DNA of 35,059 bases, from positions 1 through 35,059 of the forward strand of contig NZ_JACSWC010000276.1 in NCBI RefSeq assembly GCF_016888165.1, written 5' to 3'. This stretch comes from Halomicronema sp. CCY15110. Lineage in GTDB: Bacteria > Cyanobacteriota > Cyanobacteriia > Phormidesmidales > Phormidesmidaceae. A model generated the notes under the pieces. It worked only from the letters and a program-made list of their open reading frames with translations, did no database searches and had not been told where the DNA came from. Of this stretch, positions 9,011 to 17,893 are shown one piece after another (position 1 is the stretch's first letter; every line of letters starts with the position of its first letter). The position numbers and the translations under genes are program-made.

Positions 9011-10291
9011 TCAGGCTGACTCTTGACGTGTCGGGGCCGCTGTTGACTCAGCTGACTGTGCGGGGATTTCCAGTAGTTGCGCGGCCAGAATTTGCGCGAT
9101 CGCTGCTGCGGCTCCGGGTGGCCCCAGGCGGCGCTGACCGTTTTGACGAATAGCGTCCAGGCGATCGCCATCAGCCAACACCTGAGCCATCTTGCCGCCA
9201 ATGTCCTCAGTATTCGGGACTAACACCACGGACGACCCTAACAGCCGGGTTTGCAGCTTAGCAAAGGTGGGGTTGAATTGCGGCCCTGCGCCCGGCGTAA
9301 TGAAAGCTGGCTTGCCCAGTCCCACAAATTGCTCGGTAGCCGTACCCGCCATGGCGATCGCCGTATCCGCCGCTTGCAAACAGTCAGCGTAAGCAGTTTG
9401 GGTCAAGACTACCTGCCCCTGGGCTTTCGTGAATTGGGTCTGGGGATGCCGGGGATCGGGTTGCCAACCAGCGGCAGCTAACCCTGACTGTAATTCAGTC
9501 AAATCGAGAGCGGGGGCGATCGCCCCAAAAAACTGCACGGCACGCGGGGCAAATTGTGACAACACGCTGTCCATTGCGGTAACGATCAGTTGCCAGTTGG
9601 CATAAGCTTCAGGCGATCGCGACCCTGGTAACAACGCCACCGTCAGGGTCTCGGCGGCATCTGGTTTGAGCGCACTCAACTGCGCCGTGGGGTCCAAGCC
9701 ATCCATCATCGGATTGCCCGCAAACACTTGGGGCACGCCGAGTTGCTGCAATTCCCCCCGAGTCAATTCATCGCGAACGATCGCCGCCCGACAGCGATCG
9801 CGACTCATTAGCCAGCGCTCCCACGGCAAATACATCGAGCCCGCCCAACCCGCATACCAGGGCAAGTCCGGCAGTGGCCCCTGCTCATCCCGCAGATAGT
9901 AGGCCGACTTGGCCGTGCCAATGACGGCATAGGGCAACCCACTCCACCAAGCAAAAGCGGCAGGAATCACATCGCCTACTGCCAGCACGGTGCCGCCTTC
10001 CCGAGCCCACTGTTTCAACGCTTTGAGCTGCCTCAGGGTGAGCTGCACCAGTCCGCCTTTGAGATCGCGTGCCAGTTGCCGGCTATCCATATAAATGAAA
10101 CCACCAGACGGTAAAGTCTGAGTCGCGGCAATCAGGGGAATTTGCTGGTTGACGAATGAGCTGCCTACTCCCACTAAAGGCAGGGCGGCCATTTCCACCG
10201 CTGGATGCCGCGATCGCAACTCTGAAAGGATGCGGAGGGCGATCTCGTCTTCCCCATGACCATTACTAATGCAGAGCAACCGAGTCGTCAT
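9011..10291 (-). CDS. lipid-A-disaccharide synthase-related protein
   Basis: A 426-aa GT-B-fold protein of the cyanobacterial family distantly related to LpxB. The N-terminus RLLCISNGHGED and the C-terminal donor-site region with ALLPGSRSPEA and AGTATEQFVGLGKPA match that family as I know it. True LpxB joins two acylglucosamines in lipid A synthesis, but this group lacks the other lpx genes nearby and its acceptor is unknown. The ATG at 10291 fits the conserved start; the frame opens 12 codons earlier. There is no signal peptide. It lies downstream of the RluA-like gene on the same strand with an 82-bp gap. Confidence 0.85.
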   Translation of the reverse strand: MTTRLLCISNGHGEDEIALRILSELRSRHPAVEMAALPLVGVGSSFVNQQIPLIAATQTLPSGGFIYMDSRQLARDLKGGLVQLTLRQLKALKQWAREGGTVLAVGDVIPAAFAWWSGLPYAVIGTAKSAYYLRDEQGPLPDLPWYAGWAGSMYLPWERWLMSRDRCRAAIVRDELTRGELQQLGVPQVFAGNPMMDGLDPTAQLSALKPDAAETLTVALLPGSRSPEAYANWQLIVTAMDSVLSQFAPRAVQFFGAIAPALDLTELQSGLAAAGWQPDPRHPQTQFTKAQGQVVLTQTAYADCLQAADTAIAMAGTATEQFVGLGKPAFITPGAGPQFNPTFAKLQTRLLGSSVVLVPNTEDIGGKMAQVLADGDRLDAIRQNGQRRLGPPGAAAAIAQILAAQLLEIPAQSAESTAAPTRQESA

Positions 10292-10373
10292 ACTCACAGA
10301 ACTGAATGACTGGACTCTAAGCAGCATAGACCGAGACTGGGTGAGTCATCCCGCTAACTCGTTCGCGGTTGGT

Positions 10374-12020
10374 CTAAAACGGGACTGGACTCGTCAGCAC
10401 TACGTCTTCAGCCGTCACGGGATGGCGGAATCGGATCGCTTTGGCATGGAGGTGGAGGCGGTCAGTTTGCCCCTTCGTTCCGTACAGGGTGTCGCCCAAG
10501 ATGGGCGCGTTGAGGCCGTGGGGATGGGCGGCGTGGACGCGAAGTTGATGGGTGCGGCCCGTGTGGGGTACGAAGTGGAGGCGGGGGCGATCGCCCGCCG
10601 TTAACACCTGATATTCAGTCAGACTCGGTTTTCCATATTCGGGGTGAACGGTGGTTTTGGGGCGGTCGTGGGGATCGCGCCACAGGGGTAAATCAATCCT
10701 GCCTTGGGGCTGCTCAACGGGGGCGCTCAGCAGGGCCTCGTAAGTTTTTTGCACCTGACGATGGGCAAACTGCTGGTGCAGATGCCGCTGGGCCACCTCA
10801 GTTTTGGCGAGCACCAACAAGCCCGACGTGCCTTTGTCGAGCCGATGCCCAGCGGCCAAATACGCGATGTCCGATCGCTGGCACCGGAGGCGACTCACCA
10901 CGCTGTCTTGCAACGCCTGGGTGCGTCCCGGCACTGAGAGCAAGCCGCTCGGCTTATCCACCACCAGCAGCGATGCATCTTCGAATAAGAGCGGGAGTGG
11001 CTCATCGGCGATCGGTTTCGGAACATCGGCTGGCGTTAACCCCGAGAGCAAAAAGCCCATAATCGGTTGACAGCGATCGGCGCAAGCGCCGTAAAACTGA
11101 CCAGGATGCTTGTCATCCGTCGCTGGCCCCCACCAAAATTCCGCCATCGCCAAAGGCTTCAGGTCATGGGTCGCAGCGTAGTGCAACAGTTTGGGGGCGG
11201 CGCAGTCACCGGTGCCCGTAGGCAGTCCTATGGGCCAAAGGGCGGCTAAGGCCGCCGTTTCTCCCGCAAAGTTAGTGAGGGAATACGCCGCATGCATTTG
11301 GGTTTGCAGCTGTCGTGAGAGGGCTTGGCGCTGTTGTTTCAGCTCGCGAATTTGGGCGTCGGCTTGGGCGATCGCGGCTCGCAACGGGGCCAAGACGGCA
11401 TCACGTTGTCGTTTGAGTCGGCGCTTTTCGCCACCCTCGTGTTGACTCTGGCGCACAAGTTCTGACTCCGTCTGGGCCAGCTCGGGGCCAGTCAAGGTCT
11501 GAGCATCCTGCTCGCGGCGGCGATCGCGGGCTTGCTTCTGCTGACGGTGCCACTGTGACCAGGCTTGCAACTGCTCAGCAAATATTTGGGACTGGGCCGT
11601 AAACAAAGCCCGCTCGGGCATCTGTTGCCGCGTGATGATCTCCTGCTTCAGCTGCTCTAGCTGTCGCAAGGTCTGTATTTCTAACAAAGACACTTGCTCC
11701 CGACCAGGAATCGGCGGCACCCAGCCCGCCACCGTGGCTTGACCGTGCCATAAGCCAGAAAAGGCTTTGAGAACGCCTCGTTCGCCCGTGGGCGTCGCGA
11801 CGAGCAATACCCCAATCATTTTGCCTTCGGTGGGATCACCGATCGCGGCGGGCAGGATGGGCATCAGGCCCTGGGCGATCGCTTCCGCCTCGGGCGTCCG
11901 GGGCAGCCGTAACCATTGGTGCGTCTGGGGACAGCGGCCCTCATACCAGTAATCCGGTGGGTTGGAGGGAATCGCGCGATCGCCCGCCACAAAGTCCGTC
12001 ACTGGATAAAGCCGCCCCAT
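10374..12020 (-). CDS. RluA-family pseudouridine synthase with long N-terminal domain
   Basis: A 548-aa enzyme expected to isomerise uridine to pseudouridine in rRNA or tRNA. The catalytic domain fills the C-terminal part (about 340-548): HRLDKGTSGL carries the catalytic Asp395, and PHTGRTHQLRVH is the later family motif. The N-terminal 330 residues are not an S4 domain; they hold a long Gln/Arg-rich coiled coil at about 116-246 flanked by small globular parts. Such long forms are known in cyanobacteria and other bacteria, but the role of the extension is not clear to me. The ATG at 12020 starts 5 bases after the last base of the queF stop codon, which suggests translational coupling; an earlier start at 12077 would overlap queF by 53 bases. 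Confidence 0.9.
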   Translation of the reverse strand: MGRLYPVTDFVAGDRAIPSNPPDYWYEGRCPQTHQWLRLPRTPEAEAIAQGLMPILPAAIGDPTEGKMIGVLLVATPTGERGVLKAFSGLWHGQATVAGWVPPIPGREQVSLLEIQTLRQLEQLKQEIITRQQMPERALFTAQSQIFAEQLQAWSQWHRQQKQARDRRREQDAQTLTGPELAQTESELVRQSQHEGGEKRRLKRQRDAVLAPLRAAIAQADAQIRELKQQRQALSRQLQTQMHAAYSLTNFAGETAALAALWPIGLPTGTGDCAAPKLLHYAATHDLKPLAMAEFWWGPATDDKHPGQFYGACADRCQPIMGFLLSGLTPADVPKPIADEPLPLLFEDASLLVVDKPSGLLSVPGRTQALQDSVVSRLRCQRSDIAYLAAGHRLDKGTSGLLVLAKTEVAQRHLHQQFAHRQVQKTYEALLSAPVEQPQGRIDLPLWRDPHDRPKTTVHPEYGKPSLTEYQVLTAGDRPRLHFVPHTGRTHQLRVHAAHPHGLNAPILGDTLYGTKGQTDRLHLHAKAIRFRHPVTAEDVVLTSPVPF

Positions 12021-12024
12021 CGGT

Positions 12025-12492
12025 CTACAGCAGGTTGGGCGTGTAAGGCGTAAAGAGCGAACCATCGCCCTTGGCAACGGTAATCACCGTTTTGACGCCC
12101 CCCCGCCGGGTATAGTCGCCAATCACTCGCAGACCAATCGGAGCGAGTTCTTGCCAGAGGCGATCCGCGATCGCATTCGTCACCAGCTCATGGCTGATGC
12201 GCTGATCCCGAAATGAATTGATGTACAGCTTAAAGGCTTTCAGCTCGACCACCCAGGCACCAGGCTGATAATCCACCACAATGGTGCCAAAGTCGGGATA
12301 GCCCGAACGGGGGCACAGCGCCGTAAATTCTGGATGTTCCAGGTGAATGGTGTAAGTGTTATCGGTTGGATTCGGCCATTTTTCTAACGGCTCGACGGCA
12401 GCTTGAACAATGGCGCGATCGCCATATTGCTGATCGGTTGCTACCGGAGCAGAACGCGGCTGTTTATGGTCTACGGATTGGAAAGTCGTCAT
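12025..12492 (-). CDS. queF: NADPH-dependent 7-cyano-7-deazaguanine reductase
   Basis: QueF reduces preQ0 to preQ1 in queuosine synthesis for tRNA wobble positions. The 155-aa size fits the short single-domain type. FTALCPRSGYPDFG contains the nucleophile Cys60 and the proton donor Asp67, and ELKAFKLYINSFRDQRISHE is the QueF substrate/NADPH motif. The gene is followed after 4 bases by the RluA-like pseudouridine synthase, so two RNA-modification enzymes probably share a transcript. No preQ1 riboswitch-like element was recognised in the 95 bases upstream. Confidence 0.96.
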   Translation of the reverse strand: MTTFQSVDHKQPRSAPVATDQQYGDRAIVQAAVEPLEKWPNPTDNTYTIHLEHPEFTALCPRSGYPDFGTIVVDYQPGAWVVELKAFKLYINSFRDQRISHELVTNAIADRLWQELAPIGLRVIGDYTRRGGVKTVITVAKGDGSLFTPYTPNLL

Positions 12493-12587
12493 AAGGTCGG
12501 CATCAATATGGCGGGCAACGTCTGATTCAAGATTAATCCTAGCCAGTTCTCAGGCGATGGCTAACCGCGACGCCCTCGACCCAGCCG

Positions 12588-13025
12588 TTAACTGGCGCTC
12601 TCTTCAAGTTGAGCGAGAACGCGATCGCGAAACTCCGGGTCGGTGTTCGCCAAGCCCAGCAGTTGAAAGTAGTCCTGTCGAGTTAGCCCCGCCGCTTGAA
12701 TGAGGGTAAACGCTTCCGACTCGACGGCCCGTTGGAGCTGTACAGACTCAGCTTCAGTTTCGGCCCGCTGGAGGTCGGTAGTGTGATCGTCAATCAACTC
12801 GGCCACACTGAGGTAAGCCGAGACAAACTGATCGACCTTCTCAGACGGAATATCCGTCGCATTCAGCTCCGTCACGGGTTCCATCACCGCTGGCGTGGGG
12901 GCATCGGTACCATCATCAGCCCAAGCGATCGCACTCGGCCAGCACAAACTACCGATCAAACAAACTAGACCAGCCACCACCCAAAACGACTGCGGCCATT
13001 GAGCAAGCGGTTTAACTTTGGTCAC
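12588..13025 (-). CDS. secreted DUF4168 protein
   Basis: A 145-aa exported protein with the DUF4168 domain, whose function is unknown. I placed the start at a GTG (13025) because AGGAGA lies 6 bases upstream; an upstream frame would add 19 residues before this point. The N-terminus is basic, then a hydrophobic stretch (WVVAGLVCLIGSLCW), then AWADD, which looks like a signal peptidase site. The mature part begins with an acidic linker and contains the domain: IPSEKVDQFVSAYL, a Glu/Ala-rich helix with many charged residues, and AGLTRQDYFQLL towards the end. It should act in the periplasm or outside. It follows the M23 peptidase gene on the same strand after about 80 bp. Confidence 0.85.
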   Translation of the reverse strand: MTKVKPLAQWPQSFWVVAGLVCLIGSLCWPSAIAWADDGTDAPTPAVMEPVTELNATDIPSEKVDQFVSAYLSVAELIDDHTTDLQRAETEAESVQLQRAVESEAFTLIQAAGLTRQDYFQLLGLANTDPEFRDRVLAQLEESAS

Positions 13026-13030
13026 ATCCG

Positions 13031-13037
13031 TTCTCCT
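13031..13037 (-). promoter_or_regulatory. ribosome binding site that sets a GTG start
   Basis: AGGAGAA on the minus strand lies 5 bases before the GTG at 13025. No comparable site precedes the longer frame that begins at 13082, so this decides the start of the DUF4168 gene. Confidence 0.7.
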
Positions 13038-13108
13038 GTTTACGGCTGATTTTAGTATGACGAACTTAATACTCGATGCCACGCTTGCAGTCCATCATGC
13101 CGGGAACG

Positions 13109-13987
13109 CTATTGATCCTGCTGTGCCCACAAGTCATTCAGATCAAGGTAGTAGCGCGGATTAACCGGCTGACCATTTCGATGAACTTCGTAATGCAGGT
13201 GCGGCCCCGAAGAACGCCCAGTCGACCCCAGTGCACCAATTAACGCGCCCCGCTTGACGCGATCGCCCGCTTGCAACTCGATTTCAGACAAGTGGGCATA
13301 CAGTGTTTCATAGCTATAGCCGTGGTCAATCACCACATGCTTCCCGTAGCCGCCCGAATACTCAGCTTTCACGACAATGCCATCTGCCGTCGCATAAATT
13401 GGCGTGCCCGTTGGGCCGCGAAAATCGATGCCATTGTGCATCTCGTAGCGGGAGCCGCCAAACGGATTGCGCCGCAGGCCAAACTCCGAAGTCACTTCCA
13501 ATGCTCCTTCAATCGGCTTGGCACTGGGGAAAGCCGCCGCTTGAGCCGCTTCCTCGGCGAGCGTATCTTCGAGGGCTGGCCGCACGTGAGCCTCAAGCTT
13601 GGTGTCAATTTGCGGCATCCGCGACTTCGCCAGCGCAAAGAGATCGCTAGCGGCAGCGGTCTGCTCCACGCCACCTCGGGGAATGTCCACCGAGGAACGA
13701 TCACTAGAACTCGCTTCAGGAACTCCAGCCCGCTCGCGCAGATTCTCGACTTCCGAGTCCAAGGTTTCCAGCTCAATCAAGACTTCAGTAGCCGTCTCGG
13801 TCAGGTTTTCGTTTTCCTCTGCCAGCTGCTCGTTTTGCCCCAATAATTGGGACACCCAAACCACCGGCAAAGCCGCTAACAGCAAGCCCATCACTGCCAA
13901 CGGCAGGGGTCTCAGGGTAATTGCCATCGGCGTTTCACCAGTTCGGGTAATCAAAATGGTGTAGGGCCTGGGTAATCGAAATCGCAT
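13109..13987 (-). CDS. M23 family peptidase, membrane-anchored
   Basis: A 292-aa zinc endopeptidase of the LytM type, expected to cut peptidoglycan cross-bridges or to regulate amidases in the periplasm. A single hydrophobic segment (about residues 28-48) anchors it, followed by a Glu-rich coiled coil (about 52-86) and the M23 domain in the C-terminal half. The zinc and catalytic residues are present: His184 and Asp188 in HNGIDFRG and His263, His265 in HLHYEV, so it is probably active, unlike degenerate EnvC/NlpD types. The ATG at 13987 gives the common RFRLPRPYTILI start; a TTG at 14011 is possible but less likely. A sigma70-like promoter lies about 60 bases upstream. Confidence 0.93.
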   Translation of the reverse strand: MRFRLPRPYTILITRTGETPMAITLRPLPLAVMGLLLAALPVVWVSQLLGQNEQLAEENENLTETATEVLIELETLDSEVENLRERAGVPEASSSDRSSVDIPRGGVEQTAAASDLFALAKSRMPQIDTKLEAHVRPALEDTLAEEAAQAAAFPSAKPIEGALEVTSEFGLRRNPFGGSRYEMHNGIDFRGPTGTPIYATADGIVVKAEYSGGYGKHVVIDHGYSYETLYAHLSEIELQAGDRVKRGALIGALGSTGRSSGPHLHYEVHRNGQPVNPRYYLDLNDLWAQQDQ

Positions 13988-14044
13988 ACGCTTTTCAGGG
14001 AACGAAGACAAAGTCTTAAGATTTCCAACAGATTTACCTACAGG

Positions 14045-14073
14045 ATTATACGGGGATCATTCCCATCAGGCAA
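14045..14073 (-). promoter_or_regulatory. sigma70-type promoter of the M23 peptidase gene
   Basis: On the minus strand a TTGCCT box (14068-14073) is followed after exactly 17 bases by a perfect TATAAT (14045-14050). Transcription would start near 14038, giving a leader of about 50 bases before the ATG at 13987. Confidence 0.6.
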
Positions 14074-14587
14074 TTTTTACGCTGGAATGCCACCCAAAAC
14101 AAGCGCTCAGCCAATGCCGCAACGCTGCCGTGCGCGGGCGATCGCGCTGTTTTCGGTAGCGCCACAAAAATCAGGAGCGCGGCGGACTATCGCCAGAGGG
14201 CACGACAAAGTCTCCACGCTGCGGCCTCCGCCACAGTTCGCAACCATCAAAACTGGAGGAAGCGAACGCGGCAACAGCGTTGAAAGTAACCCCAAGAAAG
14301 TCTTGCTTGCCGACGTTTCGGGACTTGCGTGAAGCAACCCAAAAGGCACGAGGCGGCAGCGCTGAGATTGCAGATCCCAGAGAGCCGACAACTAAACCGA
14401 TGAGGAAGACTGGGCTAGTGGCCGCTGTCAAAAGTGTCCCAAACAAAGGAGCGCTCAAATTTTCTGAGACCATCTGGCTCCAGAGACGAACACCGATTAG
14501 CGATCGCGATCGCTCCCCCAACCATCCACCTCATCGGGCAATCAGTCCAGCAGCCCAAGGTAGCGAGCCAGGCACAAGGTGACGATT
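14074..14587. other. intergenic region with an orphan frame of doubtful status
   Basis: No gene is firmly supported. The best candidate is a 116-codon minus-strand frame (14171-14521) with a hydrophobic stretch near residues 25-50 that could be a membrane helix. I recognise no family, and other frames on both strands are open over similar lengths, which is typical of GC-rich non-coding or decayed DNA. It could be a remnant gene. The stretch also holds the overlapping HIP1 palindrome at 14499-14514. Confidence 0.35.
14499..14514. repeat. two overlapping HIP1 octamers forming a 16-bp palindrome
   Basis: AGCGATCGCGATCGCT contains GCGATCGC at 14500-14507 and again at 14506-14513. The whole 16-mer is a perfect palindrome. 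HIP1 is abundant in this window, but overlapping pairs are less common. Confidence 0.8.
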
Positions 14588-17200
14588 CTAATGAGATTCG
14601 ATCGCTTGTCGCAACGCCGCATCGTGGGTCAATAGCGCCTGTGGGTCAATCGCCAACGACTTTGCGAGTTTCAGCAGGGGTTTCAGCCACATCATGGCTT
14701 GCGCGGGATCTTCCTGTCGTAGCACGCTCAGCCAGTCGGAAAGGTGTTGCCAATACAGTTCTTGCGATCGCACCAACGCAATCCCGCCCAGCTCATAACC
14801 CAGGCTAATCAGCCGTCGCAGCCAGTCCACATCCTCGACCAGATGCTCTGGCTTCGGATGATTCAGAAAATGGCGCAGCGATCGCCAGATGATCCCTTCC
14901 AAAATGCGCTGGCCTTCGGGAATGGCACAATCGCATTGAAACTGCTGGGATTCTTGGGCGATAGTCTCTAGCTGCATCAGGTGAACCGTGCCCCGATTGA
15001 GCGGCCCGCCATTGAGATCAATGGTTTCTTGATCCAGCAGACGCAGACTTTCCAAAGCGCGATGACGGATTGCCACTTCTGCCGCGACTTGTAACTCTTG
15101 GGGCACCGTCAGACCATCGCGGTGAAAGGCTTTGAGCAAGCCGTGATTGTTGCGATAGACCTGATCATAAAGCTGGTCTAAACGCTGCAAGGTGTCGCGG
15201 CTGAGGAGCTGCATGATGCGGTGGCGCTCTTCGGCAAACAGGGTCTGCAAGTTATAAGCGTGATCCCCAAAGGCTTCGTTCATGGCTAAAATCACCTGCG
15301 CCGCGCTGCCACTGGTAAACGCGGCCAGCACCGTCTCCTTGGCTCGCTGATAGTCCAGCCGTCGCCGGAAGCCGTTGACACTACAGTGGAAATCCCAGCC
15401 GCCCAAGTGCAGCACCACAAAACTCAGGTCAGAGCGATCGCCGGTCACATCCGACGTCACCTGCAACCGCCCCACCGCCAGCGACAACGGCCCCATGCGC
15501 TGCACCTGATAGTCGTGTTGCTGAATGGTGTAGCAATAGAGGCGCTGTTCGACGTGGTAAGGCGTGAACAGGGAACTCATGGCGTAATGGGCCACCACCT
15601 GTTCTAGGCTCACCTGGGAAGGAATCGCCAATTGGCGATAGACGCCCGCCGCATTGTGAAACTGGGGCACATTGCTGAGCCCCGGTTCCAGTCGGTTGAT
15701 GAATTCCGTTTCCAGCTCGACGCCGCTGATTTCGCCCGCGAGTTCGATCGCCCGCGCCGCATAGCGCAAAATCTGCGTCCCCTCAGGGCGCGACACCTCA
15801 TCAAAAAACCAGCCGCAACTGGTGTACATCAACAAAGCATGGCGCTGCATTTCCAGCAGTCGCAACGCCTCGACCTGCTCAGCATTGCTCAGGGCATGAT
15901 GCTGATATTGACGAAAGAACTGATCGCGACTCTGGGCCGTGCGCTGACGAATCACTTGGACGTAGCTATCCCGCGCCGCCCAAGGATCAATAAACAGGGT
16001 GGTGCCATACTGCTCAAAGATGTCTGCCAATTCGTCGCGCAGCCAGTCGAGGGCATCGCGTAGGGGCCGCCGCCACTTTTGATGCCACAGGCCGCCGCCG
16101 CCGCACCCGCAGTCATCTTGCCAGCGATCGACCCCGTGGGAGCAGCTCCAAGCGGTCACGGGTTTCAGCACGGCTTCCCACGTCGGCGGGCAATGGTGCA
16201 GGTAATAGGCATAGTTGGTGACCGTCCACCCCTGATTCGGAAACTCTTTCGTGACGGCATAGGCGAGGGTTTTCTCCGCGCCGCCCCGGTGGTGGCCAAA
16301 GGTTTCACCATCGGTAGCCACGCCCACCAGTTGCGACGGCCGATGATCGCCTCGCACCGCTTGACCAATGCGCCCGGCAAAATGCTGGGAAGAACTGAGC
16401 ACATCGTTAAAGCCCATGTCACGCGAAATCGGGCCATCGTAGAAAAAGACATCGATATAGCGATGGGAACCGTCCGCATTATGACTCGGCAAATAACAGC
16501 GGTAAGGTCGATTGGGATCAATTTGCCCACCCCCCACTTCATGCCATGCCGATTCCGGCTCATCGGCCCCGGGGATCACGCGACATCGCTGGACTTGGGA
16601 GGGCGCGAGGATGGTGAATTTAAAGCCTTCATCCACTAAAGCTTCAAGGGTGGGATAGTCCACGGCGGTCTCAGCTAGCCAGATGCCCTCGGGCTCGCGG
16701 CCAAACCGGGCCACAAAATCAGCTTTGCCCCAGCGAATCTGCGTGTGTTTATCGCGATCGCTCGCCAGGGGCATGATGATGTGGTTGTACACCTGGGCGA
16801 TCGCATTGCCGTGGCCCGCAAAGCGATCGCAGCTCTCGCGATCGGCCTCTAAAATGCGGCGATAGGTTTCGGGATCATGGCGCTCCATCCAACTCATTAG
16901 CGTGGGGCCGATGTTGAAGCTGATATGGGCGAAATTATTCACGATATCGATTACCTCGCCATGCTCATTCAGAATGCGGGCGTAGGCATTGGGACGATAG
17001 CACTCGTGGTGAACGCGCTCATTCCAATCGTGAAAGGGCGCGGCGCTGGGCTGGTGTTCGATGGCCCCAAGATACGGATTTTCGCGCGGGGGCTGATAAA
17101 AATGTCCATGAATACACACGCACACGCCCAGCACCGTGGGGGGATCAGGCAGGGGCTGAGAGGGCGCGGTCACCGGGGACATTTTGCTGATTTCGCTCAT
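14588..17200 (-). CDS. GH57 glycoside hydrolase with DUF3536 domain
   Basis: An 870-aa protein with an N-terminal glycoside hydrolase family 57 domain and a long C-terminal DUF3536 region. GH57 enzymes are retaining amylases, pullulanases or branching enzymes acting on alpha-glucans such as glycogen. HGHFYQPPRENP (31-42) is the first conserved block, IWLAETAVD holds the likely nucleophile Glu177, and VATDGETFGHH holds the likely acid/base Asp297. A Cys/Gly cluster (DCGCGGGGLWHQ) follows. There is no signal peptide, so it is probably cytoplasmic. The exact substrate of this GH57-DUF3536 group is not established to my knowledge. The ATG at 17200 is the first in frame. The gene appears to be transcribed on its own. 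Confidence 0.92.
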   Translation of the reverse strand: MSEISKMSPVTAPSQPLPDPPTVLGVCVCIHGHFYQPPRENPYLGAIEHQPSAAPFHDWNERVHHECYRPNAYARILNEHGEVIDIVNNFAHISFNIGPTLMSWMERHDPETYRRILEADRESCDRFAGHGNAIAQVYNHIIMPLASDRDKHTQIRWGKADFVARFGREPEGIWLAETAVDYPTLEALVDEGFKFTILAPSQVQRCRVIPGADEPESAWHEVGGGQIDPNRPYRCYLPSHNADGSHRYIDVFFYDGPISRDMGFNDVLSSSQHFAGRIGQAVRGDHRPSQLVGVATDGETFGHHRGGAEKTLAYAVTKEFPNQGWTVTNYAYYLHHCPPTWEAVLKPVTAWSCSHGVDRWQDDCGCGGGGLWHQKWRRPLRDALDWLRDELADIFEQYGTTLFIDPWAARDSYVQVIRQRTAQSRDQFFRQYQHHALSNAEQVEALRLLEMQRHALLMYTSCGWFFDEVSRPEGTQILRYAARAIELAGEISGVELETEFINRLEPGLSNVPQFHNAAGVYRQLAIPSQVSLEQVVAHYAMSSLFTPYHVEQRLYCYTIQQHDYQVQRMGPLSLAVGRLQVTSDVTGDRSDLSFVVLHLGGWDFHCSVNGFRRRLDYQRAKETVLAAFTSGSAAQVILAMNEAFGDHAYNLQTLFAEERHRIMQLLSRDTLQRLDQLYDQVYRNNHGLLKAFHRDGLTVPQELQVAAEVAIRHRALESLRLLDQETIDLNGGPLNRGTVHLMQLETIAQESQQFQCDCAIPEGQRILEGIIWRSLRHFLNHPKPEHLVEDVDWLRRLISLGYELGGIALVRSQELYWQHLSDWLSVLRQEDPAQAMMWLKPLLKLAKSLAIDPQALLTHDAALRQAIESH

Positions 17201-17869
17201 ATGTTACTTCAAGCACTGTGGGTAAGGGGCATCGGGCTGAGACATCGCCTTCGCTAACGCTTGGTCGCGCGGTCCGACTTAACGATCGCTAGGTCATCGG
17301 GCTAGTTTCTTGGCTGCAATACCAATGCGTTATCTGGCCGATACCTTGACTTGAGAATGAAAGTAATCTTGATTTTGAGTGCTTTCCGCAGCGGCGACGA
17401 TGGGAAACATAGTCAACTCGTCTAGAAAGGATGCCTGATCTAGCAAGCGTTAATCAACCTCGCCGCAATTAAGGCTCAATCTGTCCAGGTCAAAAATTGG
17501 TTTGAGGCAGTGCATGAGATTGGAATAATTCGTCTGTAATACTTAATACTCAAGAGTTTGAGCCGTCGCCCAAAAGCGATGAGCGAGGGGCATAAAGGTT
17601 GTTCAACTTTTTATGAATCCCTGGGTCACTCCGCCATGATCCCCGTAACATTGCGTCACCGTGAGCGATCGCAGCAGTTGCCGATAAGTAGGATGACTGG
17701 CCCTAGAATTGGCAGATTTCCAGGCGGCCATGGCTGAGCCAGCCGAGCTCCTGATAACGCGGCCCGTTCCCCCATTCGTGACGGTCAACCATCTTTTAGA
17801 AAAATTTATCTGCGAATGTTGAGATTCACGGAAATTTGAGAACACTAGGCGAAAGCATAAGTAACTCTC
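17201..17869. other. 669-bp divergent intergenic region
   Basis: No gene is supported between the divergent GH57 and hpsN-like genes. Promoters for both should lie here, but I find no convincing -35/-10 pair. A small hairpin with flanking A and T runs lies at 17592-17614. A minus-strand frame (17603-18031) overlaps the start of the glycosyltransferase and is not credible. Confidence 0.45.
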
Positions 17870-17893
17870 CGGGAGCGGTGTCCCGTTCTTTTT
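17870..17893 (+). promoter_or_regulatory. terminator-like hairpin abutting the hpsN-like start codon
   Basis: CGGGA (17870-17874) pairs with TCCCG (17881-17885) around a six-base loop and is followed directly by TTCTTTTT, which ends one base before the ATG at 17894. There is no Shine-Dalgarno site. It could act as an attenuator or block ribosome entry. The stem is only 5 bp, so it may also be chance. Confidence 0.4.

Noticed and set aside
12493-12587. Possible preQ1 riboswitch upstream of queF
   Set aside because: The 95-base gap shows no H-type pseudoknot or A-rich tail that would fit one.
15632-16639. Plus-strand frames of 143 and 186 codons opposite the GH57 gene
   Set aside because: Mirror frames of a GC-rich coding gene; no known protein features.
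17592-17614. Hairpin with A and T flanks (ataaaggttg / caactttttat)
   Set aside because: The stem is short with a bulge, and no gene ends nearby; recorded only as weak structure.
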